Made by a program: the position numbers and the translations under genes
Part shown: one piece after another, positions 16,911-27,189 of the stretch
Numbering within the stretch: position 1 is the stretch's first letter
How the letters are laid out: every line of letters begins with the position of its first letter
The notes under the pieces: model-generated
Databases searched by the model: none
Seen by the model: the letters and a program-made list of their open reading frames with translations, nothing else
Told to the model about the DNA's origin: nothing
Assembly (NCBI RefSeq): GCF_020075705.1
Contig: NZ_JAIQUM010000024.1
Location: 1-64,000, forward strand
DNA length: 64,000 bases
Direction: 5' to 3'
DNA from: Metabacillus rhizolycopersici
GTDB lineage: Bacteria > Bacillota > Bacilli > Bacillales > Bacillaceae

Positions 16911-18671
16911 ATGTTTTTTTCATTACGAAATCGATTATTTATTATTTTTACTTTACTTCTAACGATCCCCTTTCTGATTCTATCCATTATCATTCCAAAT
17001 TGGTTTACATCAATTATGGAAGAACAAACGAAGGATGCAACTGTCGAAATGATGGAGCAGTATTCACTTTATATTGATTCAATCACTTCACAAGCAGAAG
17101 ATCTTGGGAAACAGGTTCTTGTTAATCGAACAACTCAACAATGGTTGAAGTCAGAAATGGATCATTCAGAAACACCAAGTGACCAGCGTTTATTAATAAA
17201 AAATCAGCTGAAAATGCAGTTATCATCTATGATGATTAACAATTCTAAATCCATGTCTATCTCTGTCTTTCTTAATGATGGTACCGGGACTTGGGGGTAT
17301 CTTCCAACATTACAGGAAACAGAGTGGTTCATAGATTTTTCTGAAAATAATCAGCGGTGGGTGAAAACTCATGATGACACAATTGCAACGAATATAAATA
17401 GTTATCTTCTGCCACTTTTTGATCTGCTTACACTTGATTTATCTGGAGTGATTAAAGTTAATTTCCCCTCTTCATTGCTCGAAACAGCATTGAGTAAAAT
17501 CAAACTTGGTGAAAATGGTCGTGTTTATTTAGTAGATAGAAATGGATCGAATGTATTGTCCGAGAAGATACAGACTCCGGATTATGTATTGAATAAAAGT
17601 TTAGAAGAAATATCAAATGTTCAACAAAATAAAGGCCTAATTGAAACCAATTACGATAATGAGGAATACCTTGTATTTTTTCAAAAATTAAAAATCGGTG
17701 ATTGGGTTCTGGTTAGTGAGATTACAAAGTCTGAATTGTTCTCAAAAATTAATACATTGCAAAAGAACTTATTCTTTATCAGTGCTCTAATTTTTATATT
17801 AACAATTCTTGCGTCTTATTTTCTTTCCTTTACAATTGTTAGGCCTTTAGGAAAGCTAACGAAAGCAATGAAATTTATTGAACGTGGAGACTTTTCTGGA
17901 GCAAAAGGTTTTATGCCGACAATTAAATCTTATAACGACGAAGTAGGATATGCTATAAAAGTATTTGATCATACAATCGACAAATTAAATTTCTTAATTA
18001 AAACAGAATACGAAGCAAATATTCGAAGAAAAGATGCAGAATATAAAGCCTTATTATTACAAATTAATCCTCACTTTTTAAACAATACACTTGAAATCAT
18101 CGGGGGATTAGCGGTCCAGGGGAAAAATAAAGAGGTTATGAATGTAAGTATTTATTTAGGGAGAATGATGAGGTATTCCCTAAGTACCAAAAGTGATGTC
18201 GTGAGATTAGGTGAAGAAATAGCTTATATACGAAATTTCACAGATATTTTAAAACTTAGGTATGAAGATTCGATTAGTATAGAAATTGAAGAAGATCAAG
18301 AAACAAAACATCTGCCAATTATTAAGTTTATAATACAGCCACTTGTTGAAAACGCAGTCAAATATAGTTTTATCAAAAAACATTTTGCTGAACTTAAAAT
18401 AAAAACAGAAAAAAGTGGAGAAAAAATATTTATTATCGTTGAAGATAATGGAATAGGGATGTCTGAAAAGGTTATTAAAGACTTACTGGATACAGAAATA
18501 AATAATGAAGCAGGAAATGTGTTAGAAAGTAAAGGGACCAGTATTGGACTTAAAAATGTACTAGGCCGTTTGATGTTATATTACGGTGAAAATTTCTCAT
18601 ATGACATTCAATCTGAAAAGGGTAAAGGCACTAGAATCACATTGTGTATAAAGCGAGATTCCCATTGGTAG
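16911..18671 (+). CDS. YesM-type sensor histidine kinase
   Basis: 586 residues from the ATG at 16911, which follows GGGAGG. Layout: membrane segment at about 8-30, an extracytoplasmic sensing domain to about 285, a second membrane segment at about 290-310, a HAMP linker, then the His_kinase box LQINPHFLNNTLE (His near residue 388) and an ATP-binding domain with IQPLVENAVKYSF and DNGIGMSE. This is the class that pairs with YesN-type AraC response regulators to sense extracellular sugars. The partner regulator lies 125 bases downstream. In this island it probably senses fructans or sucrose. Confidence 0.92.
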   Translation: MFFSLRNRLFIIFTLLLTIPFLILSIIIPNWFTSIMEEQTKDATVEMMEQYSLYIDSITSQAEDLGKQVLVNRTTQQWLKSEMDHSETPSDQRLLIKNQLKMQLSSMMINNSKSMSISVFLNDGTGTWGYLPTLQETEWFIDFSENNQRWVKTHDDTIATNINSYLLPLFDLLTLDLSGVIKVNFPSSLLETALSKIKLGENGRVYLVDRNGSNVLSEKIQTPDYVLNKSLEEISNVQQNKGLIETNYDNEEYLVFFQKLKIGDWVLVSEITKSELFSKINTLQKNLFFISALIFILTILASYFLSFTIVRPLGKLTKAMKFIERGDFSGAKGFMPTIKSYNDEVGYAIKVFDHTIDKLNFLIKTEYEANIRRKDAEYKALLLQINPHFLNNTLEIIGGLAVQGKNKEVMNVSIYLGRMMRYSLSTKSDVVRLGEEIAYIRNFTDILKLRYEDSISIEIEEDQETKHLPIIKFIIQPLVENAVKYSFIKKHFAELKIKTEKSGEKIFIIVEDNGIGMSEKVIKDLLDTEINNEAGNVLESKGTSIGLKNVLGRLMLYYGENFSYDIQSEKGKGTRITLCIKRDSHW

Positions 18672-18795
18672 AGTCTTACTTATGGTTAGCTTAATATATC
18701 AAGTTTTTAGGGGGTTATCCCACTATCGCTTCCCAAACCACTCAAGCTTAAGTTGGATGTTGTAAAGCGTGTTTAAGTTACTGGAGGGGATATAC

Positions 18796-20388
18796 ATGTT
18801 GAACGTAATCATTGCAGATGATGAAATACAAATTCGTAAAGGTTTACGAATGAAAATTGAGTGGGAAGAAGAAGGTTTTCAAATTGTTGAAGAATCATCC
18901 AATGGACAAGAAACACTAGACTTGTTAAAAAAGCTGGATGTAGATGTTGTCATTACAGATGTAAGAATGCCGATCATGGACGGCATCGAATTTGTAAAAC
19001 AATGTCATCATGAGCATTCGAATGTTAAAGTAATTGTCTTATCTGGGTATTCCGATTTTGATTATGTAAGATCATCGCTGGTTGAAGGGGTGAAAGACTA
19101 CCTTTTAAAACCAGTTGCTCCTGATGAACTAGTAGAAGCTTTAAAAAGAATTAAATTAGATATAGAGGAAGAAAGGAAAAGAAAAATTGAAACTGATCAA
19201 ATGAAACGGCTTGTTCACAATCAGTTAGAAGAAATGCGGGGGCAGTTTTTACTCCACCTAGTTAAGGAGGAATGGCCCGAACTAACCGTTACAATTGAGA
19301 GACTTCAGCAATTACAGTTAGAAGATTTAGCAAATGAAAACGTACATGTTCAATTTGTAACGGTGGAAGTAAGAGGAACAGATCGAGACCCTAATAAAGT
19401 AAAGGAACTGTGGCTTCCTTTTAGAATGCTTTGCAAAGAAATAGCTAAAGAGCACGGAGGAACTTATTCCTTTTATGATGCAAGTTATGCGAATATGATT
19501 CACTTTATCCATAGAGTAGATTCTAATCAATTAGATACTAAATCTACATTGATTAAAAAAGTCCAACGACATGTAAAAGAATTCTTAAACTTGGAGACAG
19601 TGATAGGTATTGGGAAGATTATTACTGGTCTTACAGAATTTAAAAATGGTTATATTTCAGCGTTGCTTTCTTGGAGTCAAAGTCAATTAAGCTCGCAATC
19701 ACAGGTGATAGAGGGGACAATTAATAAAGACGTGTTTGAGTTTTCAGCTGATGTTGAAAAGAAATTGATTAACACAATTGAAAATGAAAATCATGAAGCT
19801 TTTAAGAGCAACATTTATTCAATTTTGGGAGGAATGAATAATCAATCCATTATGTCCTTTTCTATCATTGCTAATCGAGTTTTATTTTTGTTAGGTTCCC
19901 TAGCAAGAAAGTACGATATTGATACGATCGAAGTAAATAATATGATATGGAGTTGCCAACAGAGTATATGGGAGCTTAACTCTCAAAATAGGGTGATTGA
20001 GCAGCTCATCAATTTGGCACAGTCAATCATTGAAAAGGTACATGAAGACCGATCTTCTACGAATGGTGTGGCAATCGTAGAAAATGTACGTCGTTATTTG
20101 GACCAGCATTATGCAAGTGAAATTTCTCTTACGACACTAGCAGATCAATTTCATATTAATAGTGCTTATTTATCTGAAATTTTCAAAAATCATATTGGTC
20201 AAAACTTTAGTGATTACCTAATCAGCTTGCGAATGAATCATGCTCAAGCATTATTAAAAGATAAACAACTTAAAATAATCGACGTAGCTCACTTAGTGGG
20301 TTTTTCAAACTCGGGTTATTTTAGTACAGTATTTAAAAAACAAATTGGCCAAACTCCTGTTGAATTTCGTAACTCCACAGATTCATGA
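18796..20388 (+). CDS. YesN-type response regulator with AraC DNA-binding domain
   Basis: 530 residues. Receiver domain at 1-120 with the phosphoacceptor Asp near residue 55 in ITDVRMPIMDG and the conserved Lys in DYLLKPVAP. A long middle region of about 280 residues is followed by two AraC helix-turn-helix units (about 435-530: LTTLADQFHINSAYLSEIFK and IIDVAHLVGFSNSGYFSTVFK). The ATG follows CTGGAGGGG. It should activate the neighbouring sugar transport genes when phosphorylated by the kinase at 16911. Confidence 0.93.
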   Translation: MLNVIIADDEIQIRKGLRMKIEWEEEGFQIVEESSNGQETLDLLKKLDVDVVITDVRMPIMDGIEFVKQCHHEHSNVKVIVLSGYSDFDYVRSSLVEGVKDYLLKPVAPDELVEALKRIKLDIEEERKRKIETDQMKRLVHNQLEEMRGQFLLHLVKEEWPELTVTIERLQQLQLEDLANENVHVQFVTVEVRGTDRDPNKVKELWLPFRMLCKEIAKEHGGTYSFYDASYANMIHFIHRVDSNQLDTKSTLIKKVQRHVKEFLNLETVIGIGKIITGLTEFKNGYISALLSWSQSQLSSQSQVIEGTINKDVFEFSADVEKKLINTIENENHEAFKSNIYSILGGMNNQSIMSFSIIANRVLFLLGSLARKYDIDTIEVNNMIWSCQQSIWELNSQNRVIEQLINLAQSIIEKVHEDRSSTNGVAIVENVRRYLDQHYASEISLTTLADQFHINSAYLSEIFKNHIGQNFSDYLISLRMNHAQALLKDKQLKIIDVAHLVGFSNSGYFSTVFKKQIGQTPVEFRNSTDS

Positions 20389-20421
20389 AAAAAGAGCGTA
20401 ATTTGGAAGGTGGGGGTTCAG

Positions 20422-21750
20422 ATGAAAAAATGGTTAATGGTCTTTATAGTAGTGATTCTATTTGGTATGGCAGGGTTTGCATGGTCTTACTTCACCCATT
20501 CAAGCGAACGTACAGATAAAAGTGATAAAAGGAATGTTGGGGAACAAATAGAGCTGACATTTTTGCGGAATTTAGGTAACCCTGCGTTTAATAAGGCATA
20601 CGAAGAATTAGTTGTTGCCTTTGAGGCAGCTCATCCCAATATTAAAATTAATATGCAATCCATACATTGGGCTCATGAATATGAGTTAAGGTTACGTACA
20701 GAATTGGCTGCAGGAAACCATCCTGATATCATGGCAATTGATAGTCCTAACTTGGCTCTTTATGCGAATGCGGGATTCCTATTATCTATAGATTCATATA
20801 TGAAAGAGGAAGGTAATATTGATGATATACCCGAACAGACTTTAAATGGATTAACCTTTGAGAGTGAAATCCTTCTTGCACCTATCGTAGAATCTAGTAT
20901 TGCTTTATATTACAATAAGCATCTGTTTAAGGAGGCAGGAATCCCATATCCATCAGAAGATCCAAATAAATCTATGACATGGGATCAGGTACTAGAAATT
21001 GCCAAAAAAATAAGCAATCCGGAAAAAGGGATATATGGAATTGACCCGGCTCAAGGATTTAGTGAGGGAGAAGGACCAGCTTATTTTAAAATGCCAATCT
21101 TGTGGCAGTTCGGAGCAGATGTACTAAGTCCAGATGGGACAACAGCAGATGGTTACTTAAATTCTGAAGAAGCATTGGAAGCTTTGCAATTTTATCAAGA
21201 TTTGTATTTTAAACATCGTGTAGCTACGGTTGAATTGCCTCCAGCTTCTTTTGAAACAGGTAGGCTTGCGATGACTATATTAGGTTCTTGGCACTTATCA
21301 GAATTGCAAAGTGTCCCAGATTTTGATTTAGGTGAAGATTTTGGGGTTGCTCCATTGCCTAAGGGAGAATATCAAGTTGCTCCTCACGGAGGTTGGGCAT
21401 TGGGGATTTCTTCAAAGACTAAATATCCTAATGAAGCTTGGGAATTCGTTAAATTTGTTACAAGTTATGAGGGCTCTAAAAAATTTGTTGAAATTACAGG
21501 TGATTTGCCTGCTAGATACTCAGTGGTTAGCGATTTTCCTGATCTTAATGAGTACCCCAAAAATATCTTTGTTCAACAAGGACAAAAGTACTCCAAGAAC
21601 CGACCAGTTACACCTGTCTATCCGGTTGTAAGTGAAGCTATTAAGATATTATTTGAGGATGTTGGCATTGGCGGGAAAAATGTAAAGGCTTCAGCGACAG
21701 AAGCTGTTGAGAAAATAGATAATAGTTTAAACGAGATTCAAAATCCATAA
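20422..21750 (+). CDS. extracellular sugar-binding protein, membrane-anchored
   Basis: 442 residues of the ABC type-1 solute-binding family (UgpB/MalE-like): LTFLRNLGNPAFNKAYEELV, HPDIMAIDSPNLALYANAG, and GGWALGISSKTKYPNEAWEFVKF are typical. The N-terminal hydrophobic segment (about residues 4-24) has no lipobox cysteine, so it is either an uncleaved anchor or a normal signal peptide. The gene follows the response regulator by 33 bases and is closed by its own terminator, so it belongs with the two-component pair rather than with the permeases; a role as a sensor co-receptor is an inference. Confidence 0.85.
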   Translation: MKKWLMVFIVVILFGMAGFAWSYFTHSSERTDKSDKRNVGEQIELTFLRNLGNPAFNKAYEELVVAFEAAHPNIKINMQSIHWAHEYELRLRTELAAGNHPDIMAIDSPNLALYANAGFLLSIDSYMKEEGNIDDIPEQTLNGLTFESEILLAPIVESSIALYYNKHLFKEAGIPYPSEDPNKSMTWDQVLEIAKKISNPEKGIYGIDPAQGFSEGEGPAYFKMPILWQFGADVLSPDGTTADGYLNSEEALEALQFYQDLYFKHRVATVELPPASFETGRLAMTILGSWHLSELQSVPDFDLGEDFGVAPLPKGEYQVAPHGGWALGISSKTKYPNEAWEFVKFVTSYEGSKKFVEITGDLPARYSVVSDFPDLNEYPKNIFVQQGQKYSKNRPVTPVYPVVSEAIKILFEDVGIGGKNVKASATEAVEKIDNSLNEIQNP

Positions 21751-21755
21751 GATGT

Positions 21756-21792
21756 TTTATCCTCTAGTTTTTATTAGGGGATTTTTTTTTTC
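21756..21792 (+). terminator. intrinsic terminator
   Basis: ATCCTCTAG and CTAG/TAGGGGAT pairing around a short loop, followed by nine T residues. It separates the sensor block from the transport operon. Confidence 0.75.
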
Positions 21793-21918
21793 GAAATTAT
21801 AAAAAATCATCCGAAAAAATCAAATATTAACAACCGAAAATTTTGAAATATTACAAGTTTCGACTTTGTTATAGTAGAACTCACAGAGAGAGAACAAAAC
21901 AATGAGAGGGGCAAAAAA

Positions 21919-21954
21919 ATGAATGAAAAAACGTTTTACATTAAATGTAAGTAA
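21919..21954 (+). CDS. possible leader peptide (11 aa)
   Basis: ATG preceded by GAGAGGGGCAAAAAA opens an 11-codon frame (MNEKTFYIKCK) that stops just before the cre site and 51 bases before the permease start. The good ribosome binding site suggests translation; the role is unknown and it may be chance. Confidence 0.3.
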   Translation: MNEKTFYIKCK

Positions 21955-21957
21955 ATA

Positions 21958-21971
21958 TGTAATCGTTATCA
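21958..21971 (+). promoter_or_regulatory. cre site (CcpA operator)
   Basis: TGTAATCGTTATCA matches the Bacillus consensus TGWNANCGNTNWCA at every defined position. It lies 34 bases before the first permease start, so CcpA would block elongation or initiation of the sugar transport operon when preferred sugars are present. Confidence 0.8.
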
Positions 21972-22005
21972 ACAGTAATTATATTCATATAAGGAGGTTA
22001 ATAGA

Positions 22006-22971
22006 TTGGAAGAATTAGTAAAGGTTAACCAAGAAACAACTAGGCGAATCAAAGTTGAAACAAAAGTAAAGCGCCAATTAGATTATATTAAGCGGAACTA
22101 TATTCTTTATTTACTTATTGCCCCTGCTGTAATCCTTACGCTTATCTTTAAGTATATACCAATTTATGGAGCGACGATTGCATTTAAGGATTTCAGTCCG
22201 ATCCGAGGAATCAACGGAAGTGAGTGGGTTGGGCTTAAACACTTTACCAGCTTCTTAACATCCCCTAATTTTATGGAGATTTTAATGAATACAATAAAAT
22301 TGAGCTCTTTTGAACTCCTTATAGGATTTCCGATTCCTATCATATTGGCTCTTATGTTAAATCAATTGAGAAAATCGAGTGTTAAAAAGAATATCCAATT
22401 AGTTCTTTACGCACCACATTTTGTCTCAGTTGTAGTTATATCAGGTATGGTTTTCCTTTTTCTAACACCCGTAGGACCTATTAATGCATTATTAGGGATG
22501 TTTTCTGATAAACCCATTTCCTTCATGTCTGACCCAGATTACTTTAGAACGATTTACATTTGGTCTGGAGTATGGCAAGGAGCTGGTTGGGCATCTATCG
22601 TTTATGTTGCGGCTCTAGCAAACGTTGATCCACAACTACATGAGGCAGCAACACTAGATGGAGCATCGCTATTACAACGGATTTGGTATATCGATCTTCC
22701 TACCCTTAAGCCGGTTATGGCGGTATTGTTTATTTTAGCGGCTGGGGGAATCATGGGAATCGGATTTGAAAAAGCCTATTTATTACAAACGCCGATGAAT
22801 TCACCCTCATCAGAAATTATCGCAACTTATGTCTATAAACGAGGATTGCTTGCAGGAGATTACTCTTTTGCTACAGCAGTTGGATTGTTTAATGCGGTTG
22901 TGAATGTAATTTTACTGGTGTTCGTCAATCAAGTAGTGAAAAAACTAAATGAGGGCGAAGGTCTTGTCTAA
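22006..22971 (+). CDS. ABC transporter permease, LplB/YtcP family, first subunit
   Basis: 321 residues with six membrane segments starting after a short cytoplasmic tail. The EAA loop LHEAATLDGASLLQRIWYID, which contacts the ATPase, is clear. The start is a TTG with AAGGAGG 8 bases upstream. Such permeases (B. subtilis LplB) pair with an LplC-type subunit and an LplA-type lipoprotein, both encoded directly downstream. The operon encodes no ATPase; a shared multi-sugar ATPase such as MsmX elsewhere on the chromosome probably energises it. Confidence 0.92.
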   Translation: MEELVKVNQETTRRIKVETKVKRQLDYIKRNYILYLLIAPAVILTLIFKYIPIYGATIAFKDFSPIRGINGSEWVGLKHFTSFLTSPNFMEILMNTIKLSSFELLIGFPIPIILALMLNQLRKSSVKKNIQLVLYAPHFVSVVVISGMVFLFLTPVGPINALLGMFSDKPISFMSDPDYFRTIYIWSGVWQGAGWASIVYVAALANVDPQLHEAATLDGASLLQRIWYIDLPTLKPVMAVLFILAAGGIMGIGFEKAYLLQTPMNSPSSEIIATYVYKRGLLAGDYSFATAVGLFNAVVNVILLVFVNQVVKKLNEGEGLV

Positions 22972-22986
22972 GAAAGGAGGAGAACA

Positions 22987-23874
22987 ATGAACAACCAAAT
23001 AAAACACCCAAAAGGTGATCGGATTCTACTTCAAATTAATAATATTCTCTTGGCTATTATAGTACTTTTGATTACTGTACCACTGTTGTACGTATTTCTC
23101 TCTTCACTTTTGGAACCAAATGCATTGATTAGGAAGGGGTTTAACTTAAGTGGGTCTGATTGGTCTTTGGAAGGGTACCAACGAATTTTAACCGATGGAA
23201 CAATAGTTAAGGGATTTCTAAATTCGATAATATATTCGGCTGGATTTACTATTGTCACAGTTACAGTTTCCATCCTTGCAGGCTATACATTATCTGTAGA
23301 TGGCCTGGTTGGCAAAAAAGCTTTTATGGTCTTCTTCCTGATTACGATGTTTTTCGGCGGTGGACTAATTCCGACTTATTTTGTTATCAGAGATTTGGGA
23401 ATGCTTAATACAATTTGGGCAATCATTATCCCTGGTGCTGTAAATGTTTGGTTTATTATTCTAGCAAGAACTTATTTTAAAGCGATTCCAAACGAATTAA
23501 AAGAAGCAGCAAAAATAGACGGCGCCTCAGATTTCAGAATATTCGTGAGCATAATTTTACCACTATGTAAACCAATTATTTTTGTGTTGGCATTATATGC
23601 TTTCATTGGTCAATGGAATGCGTATTTTGATGCGATGATTTACTTGGATGATCGAGACCTGTATCCATTGCAATTGGTTTTACGTTCTATTCTCATTCAA
23701 AACGAGGTACAGCCTGGAATGGTTGCAGATATACAGGCTAGAAATGAGTTAATGAGAATTGCAGAGATGATTAGATACTCATCGATTGTGATTGCTAGTT
23801 TACCTTTATTAATCATGTACCCATTCTTCCAAAAGTATTTTGAAAAGGGAGTTATGGTCGGTTCTTTAAAATAA
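22987..23874 (+). CDS. ABC transporter permease, LplC/YtcP family, second subunit
   Basis: 295 residues, six membrane segments, with the EAA loop LKEAAKIDGASDFRIFVSI and the family C-terminus FFQKYFEKGVMVGSLK. It forms the heterodimeric channel with the permease at 22006. The spacing of 15 bases and its own AAAGGAGG site indicate cotranscription. Confidence 0.92.
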   Translation: MNNQIKHPKGDRILLQINNILLAIIVLLITVPLLYVFLSSLLEPNALIRKGFNLSGSDWSLEGYQRILTDGTIVKGFLNSIIYSAGFTIVTVTVSILAGYTLSVDGLVGKKAFMVFFLITMFFGGGLIPTYFVIRDLGMLNTIWAIIIPGAVNVWFIILARTYFKAIPNELKEAAKIDGASDFRIFVSIILPLCKPIIFVLALYAFIGQWNAYFDAMIYLDDRDLYPLQLVLRSILIQNEVQPGMVADIQARNELMRIAEMIRYSSIVIASLPLLIMYPFFQKYFEKGVMVGSLK

Positions 23875-23893
23875 AAAAAGATGAGGGGTTAAT

Positions 23894-25510
23894 ATGAATA
23901 AAATAGGAAAATCAGTTTCAGTTATTCTTCTTGCAGGGTCGCTAATAGTTACAGGATGTAGCAGTAAGAGTAGTAGCAGCAATAAATTTTCATCCGAGGA
24001 TTATAAACTCTCAGATGTATCATTTCCATTAAAAGAAGAAGTATCACTTAAGATTATGACCTCAAGCTCACCATTAGCACCTAAGGATCCAAATGAAAAA
24101 TTAATTTTTCAACGATTGGAGGAAAAAACCGGAGTTCATATTGATTGGCGAAACTATACAGGCGATGTTTTTAATGAAAAAAGAAATTTAGCCATTGCCA
24201 GTGGGGAGCTTCCAGATGCAATTTTTAATTCAGGGTTTAGCGACTATGAATTATTAAAAAATGCCAAAGATGGTGTAATCGTTCCTGTCGAAGACTTAAT
24301 TCAATATATGCCTAACTTACAAGCAGTACTTGAAAAAGCACCTCAATATAAGGCAATGATGACTGCTCCCGATGGCCATATTTATGCCTTTCCATGGATT
24401 GAAGAATTAGGTGAAGGGAAAGAAAGTATCCACTCTGTCGATGCTTTCCCTTGGATTAATATGGAATGGTTAACTAAATTAGGGTTAAAGATGCCAACAA
24501 CAACTGAAGAATTAAAACAAGTACTAATTGCATTCAAAACACAAGATCCAAATGGAAATGGAGAAGCTGATGAGATCCCAATGTCTTTCATCATTAATGA
24601 CGGCGGGCAAGATCCTCATTCATTATTCGGAGCTTTTGGTTTAGGTGATAACGGGGATTTTACAGTGGTAACCAATAATGATGAAGTAAAACTTTCAGCA
24701 GCTGATGAAAGCTATAAAAAAGCAATCGTATGGTTAAACGACTTATACAACGAAGGGTTAATCGATGTAGAGGCATTTGAACATGATTGGAATACGTATC
24801 TAGCAAAAGGAAGAGAAAATCGCTATGGATTATACTTCACATGGGATAAAGGAAATATCACAGGAATGGGCGACGACTACGATTTACTTGCTCCTTTAAA
24901 AGGACCTGAAGGACATCAAAATGTGGCAAGATCAAACGGAATGGGATTTGACCGTTCCCGCTTGGTCGTAACGTCTGCAAATAATAATCTTGAATTGACA
25001 GCAAAATGGATCGACCAACTTTATGACCCACATCAGTCTGTACAAAATAACTGGGGTACGTATGGGGATGAAAAGCACCAAAACATCTTTGAGTTTGATA
25101 AAAGCGCAAATTTGTTAAAGCACCGTCCGTTAGAAGGTAGCGCTCCAGTTGAGCTTAGAGAGAAAACATCTGTTGGTGGACCATTGGCTATCCTGGATAG
25201 TTACTATGGTAAAGTGACAACAAAACCAGAAGATGCTGCATGGAGATTAAATTTAATGAAGGAAGTAATGGTTCCTTATATAGAAGCTGAAAATATTTAC
25301 CCTAGAGTATTCTTTTCTCTGGAAGAACTTGATCGACTTTCTACTATAGAAGCAGACTTATTTGCTTATGTTAAAAGAAAACGTGCTGAATGGATTGCAA
25401 ACGGCGGCATTGAAAAAGAATGGAATGAATATTTAGATGAATTAGATCGACTAGGGTTGCAGGAGTGGTTAGAAATTAAGCAATCAGGATATGATAGAAA
25501 CTCAAAATAA
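23894..25510 (+). CDS. sugar-binding lipoprotein, LplA-like
   Basis: 538 residues. The signal peptide ends in the lipobox VTGC (Cys about residue 22) and is followed by a Ser-rich linker. The size and EKTGVHIDWRNY / AIASGELPDAIF pattern fit the large LplA/type-1 binding proteins that work with LplBC permeases on oligosaccharides. Its place after both permeases and before the GH32 gene suggests that it captures fructo-oligosaccharides or sucrose; the ligand is inferred from context. Confidence 0.88.
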   Translation: MNKIGKSVSVILLAGSLIVTGCSSKSSSSNKFSSEDYKLSDVSFPLKEEVSLKIMTSSSPLAPKDPNEKLIFQRLEEKTGVHIDWRNYTGDVFNEKRNLAIASGELPDAIFNSGFSDYELLKNAKDGVIVPVEDLIQYMPNLQAVLEKAPQYKAMMTAPDGHIYAFPWIEELGEGKESIHSVDAFPWINMEWLTKLGLKMPTTTEELKQVLIAFKTQDPNGNGEADEIPMSFIINDGGQDPHSLFGAFGLGDNGDFTVVTNNDEVKLSAADESYKKAIVWLNDLYNEGLIDVEAFEHDWNTYLAKGRENRYGLYFTWDKGNITGMGDDYDLLAPLKGPEGHQNVARSNGMGFDRSRLVVTSANNNLELTAKWIDQLYDPHQSVQNNWGTYGDEKHQNIFEFDKSANLLKHRPLEGSAPVELREKTSVGGPLAILDSYYGKVTTKPEDAAWRLNLMKEVMVPYIEAENIYPRVFFSLEELDRLSTIEADLFAYVKRKRAEWIANGGIEKEWNEYLDELDRLGLQEWLEIKQSGYDRNSK

Positions 25511-25618
25511 TAGTTTTTGTCAATATATAATCTGTGGCTGTACAGATTTAAGTATAGTACAGCCTCGTTCTATTTAATAAGTTTATACATTTAATAGTCT
25601 ATAAAAAAAGGAGAATGA

Positions 25619-27103
25619 ATGATGAACAAAATATATAATGAAAAGCACCGCCTTCAATTTCATTTTTCACCGGAAAAAAAGTGGATGAATGATCCCAATG
25701 GGATGGTCTTTTTTAAGGATGAATATCATTTATTTTATCAATACCATCCATTTGGTACTACTTGGGGACCTATGCACTGGGGGCATGCAGTCAGCAAGGA
25801 TATGATTCAATGGGAACATCTGCCGATCGCGCTTTATCCTGATGAGCATGGAGAGATTTTTTCCGGAAGTGCAGTAGTTGATTGGAACAATACCTCGGGA
25901 TTTTTTGATGATGAGCCTGGCTTAGTGGCTATATATACAAGTGCTGATAATTATCCTAACTCTGATCGACCTCGCCAGCGACAATGCCTCGCATACAGCA
26001 AGGACAATGGTAGAACCTGGAGAACATATGAAAGAAATCCAGTTCTTTCAGATGTTAACATTACGGACTACCGGGATCCAAAAGTGTTTTGGCATGAAGA
26101 AACGAGTAAATGGATAATGATGTTGGCAACAGGTCAATCCATAAGTATTTATACATCTCCTAACCTAAAAGAGTGGGAATTTGCCAGTGAATTTGGGAAT
26201 AATGCGGGTTCACATGATGGGGTCTGGGAATGCCCTGATTTGTTTAAATTACCTGTAGATGGTGACGATACTAATCAAAAATGGATCATGTTGGTTAGTA
26301 TTGGAGATAATCCAAAATTTAAAGAAGGATCACGGACACAATATTTTGTCGGACAATTTGATGGTACTACTTTTTTAAATGATAATCCTGATGAACAAGT
26401 TCTATGGCTCGATTTTGGTCGTGATAATTATGCAGGTGTAAGTTGGTCTGATATCCCTGCACAAGACGGCAGAAGAATTTACATTGGATGGATGAGCAAT
26501 TGGCGATATGCCAACCAAGTCCCAACAGAAGAATGGCGAAGTGCGATGACATTGCCCAGAGAGCTGTCGCTTACTTCTAGCAAGGAAGGAAATCGTATAG
26601 TCCAGAAAATCATTTCCGAAATTGACTCCATTAGAAATCATACAGAAGTTACTCAGGAGCTTACAATTGAATCTGACAGCCCTGTAACTTTTAATTTGAC
26701 CAGTCCTTTAATGGAAGTGAATGTTAAGTTTGATAATAAGGATTCAAATTCATTTGGATTGATTTTTGAGAATTCTAAAAATGAAAGCATCATGATACAG
26801 TACGATACGGCAAGTGAAAAGCTAATGGTTGACCGGACGAAAGCTGGAGTCAATAGTTTCTCTGAATCCTTTGCTGCCTTACAGGAAACTGATCTGAAAA
26901 TGGAAGACGGCAAAATCAATCTGCAAATCTTTATGGACACATCTTCAATAGAAGTACTAGCCAATGGTGGAAAAGCAGTTTGCACAAGCTTACTCTTCCC
27001 GAAACATCTGTATGAGAGAATAATCATCTTCTCAAATAAAGGAACGACAAGGGTCGCTCCATTGAAGCTCACCGAACTGAATTCAGTATGGGGTAAGTAT
27101 TAG
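25619..27103 (+). CDS. glycoside hydrolase family 32 beta-fructosidase (levanase/sucrase type)
   Basis: 494 residues. Catalytic motifs are intact: nucleophile WMNDPNG near residue 22, the transition-state RDP in YRDPKVF, and the acid/base Glu in WECPDLF. The C-terminal beta-sandwich of GH32 follows from about residue 340. It hydrolyses beta-fructosyl bonds of sucrose, inulin or levan. No signal peptide is present, so it should act on oligosaccharides after import by the LplABC-like system upstream. Starts at an ATG-ATG pair after AAAAAGGAG; a sugar kinase gene follows. Confidence 0.93.
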   Translation: MMNKIYNEKHRLQFHFSPEKKWMNDPNGMVFFKDEYHLFYQYHPFGTTWGPMHWGHAVSKDMIQWEHLPIALYPDEHGEIFSGSAVVDWNNTSGFFDDEPGLVAIYTSADNYPNSDRPRQRQCLAYSKDNGRTWRTYERNPVLSDVNITDYRDPKVFWHEETSKWIMMLATGQSISIYTSPNLKEWEFASEFGNNAGSHDGVWECPDLFKLPVDGDDTNQKWIMLVSIGDNPKFKEGSRTQYFVGQFDGTTFLNDNPDEQVLWLDFGRDNYAGVSWSDIPAQDGRRIYIGWMSNWRYANQVPTEEWRSAMTLPRELSLTSSKEGNRIVQKIISEIDSIRNHTEVTQELTIESDSPVTFNLTSPLMEVNVKFDNKDSNSFGLIFENSKNESIMIQYDTASEKLMVDRTKAGVNSFSESFAALQETDLKMEDGKINLQIFMDTSSIEVLANGGKAVCTSLLFPKHLYERIIIFSNKGTTRVAPLKLTELNSVWGKY

Positions 27104-27189
27104 AAGCAATGCTCTGATCGGAACAATTGGGTTAGATCTTTGTTTTACCTCAATATAAAAGGGAAATCTATAAAGGTAGGTCGATTTAA

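Noticed and set aside
26653..27072. 139-aa minus-strand frame inside the GH32 gene
   Set aside because: Lies wholly within the conserved enzyme gene, lacks a ribosome binding site and has no recognisable domain.
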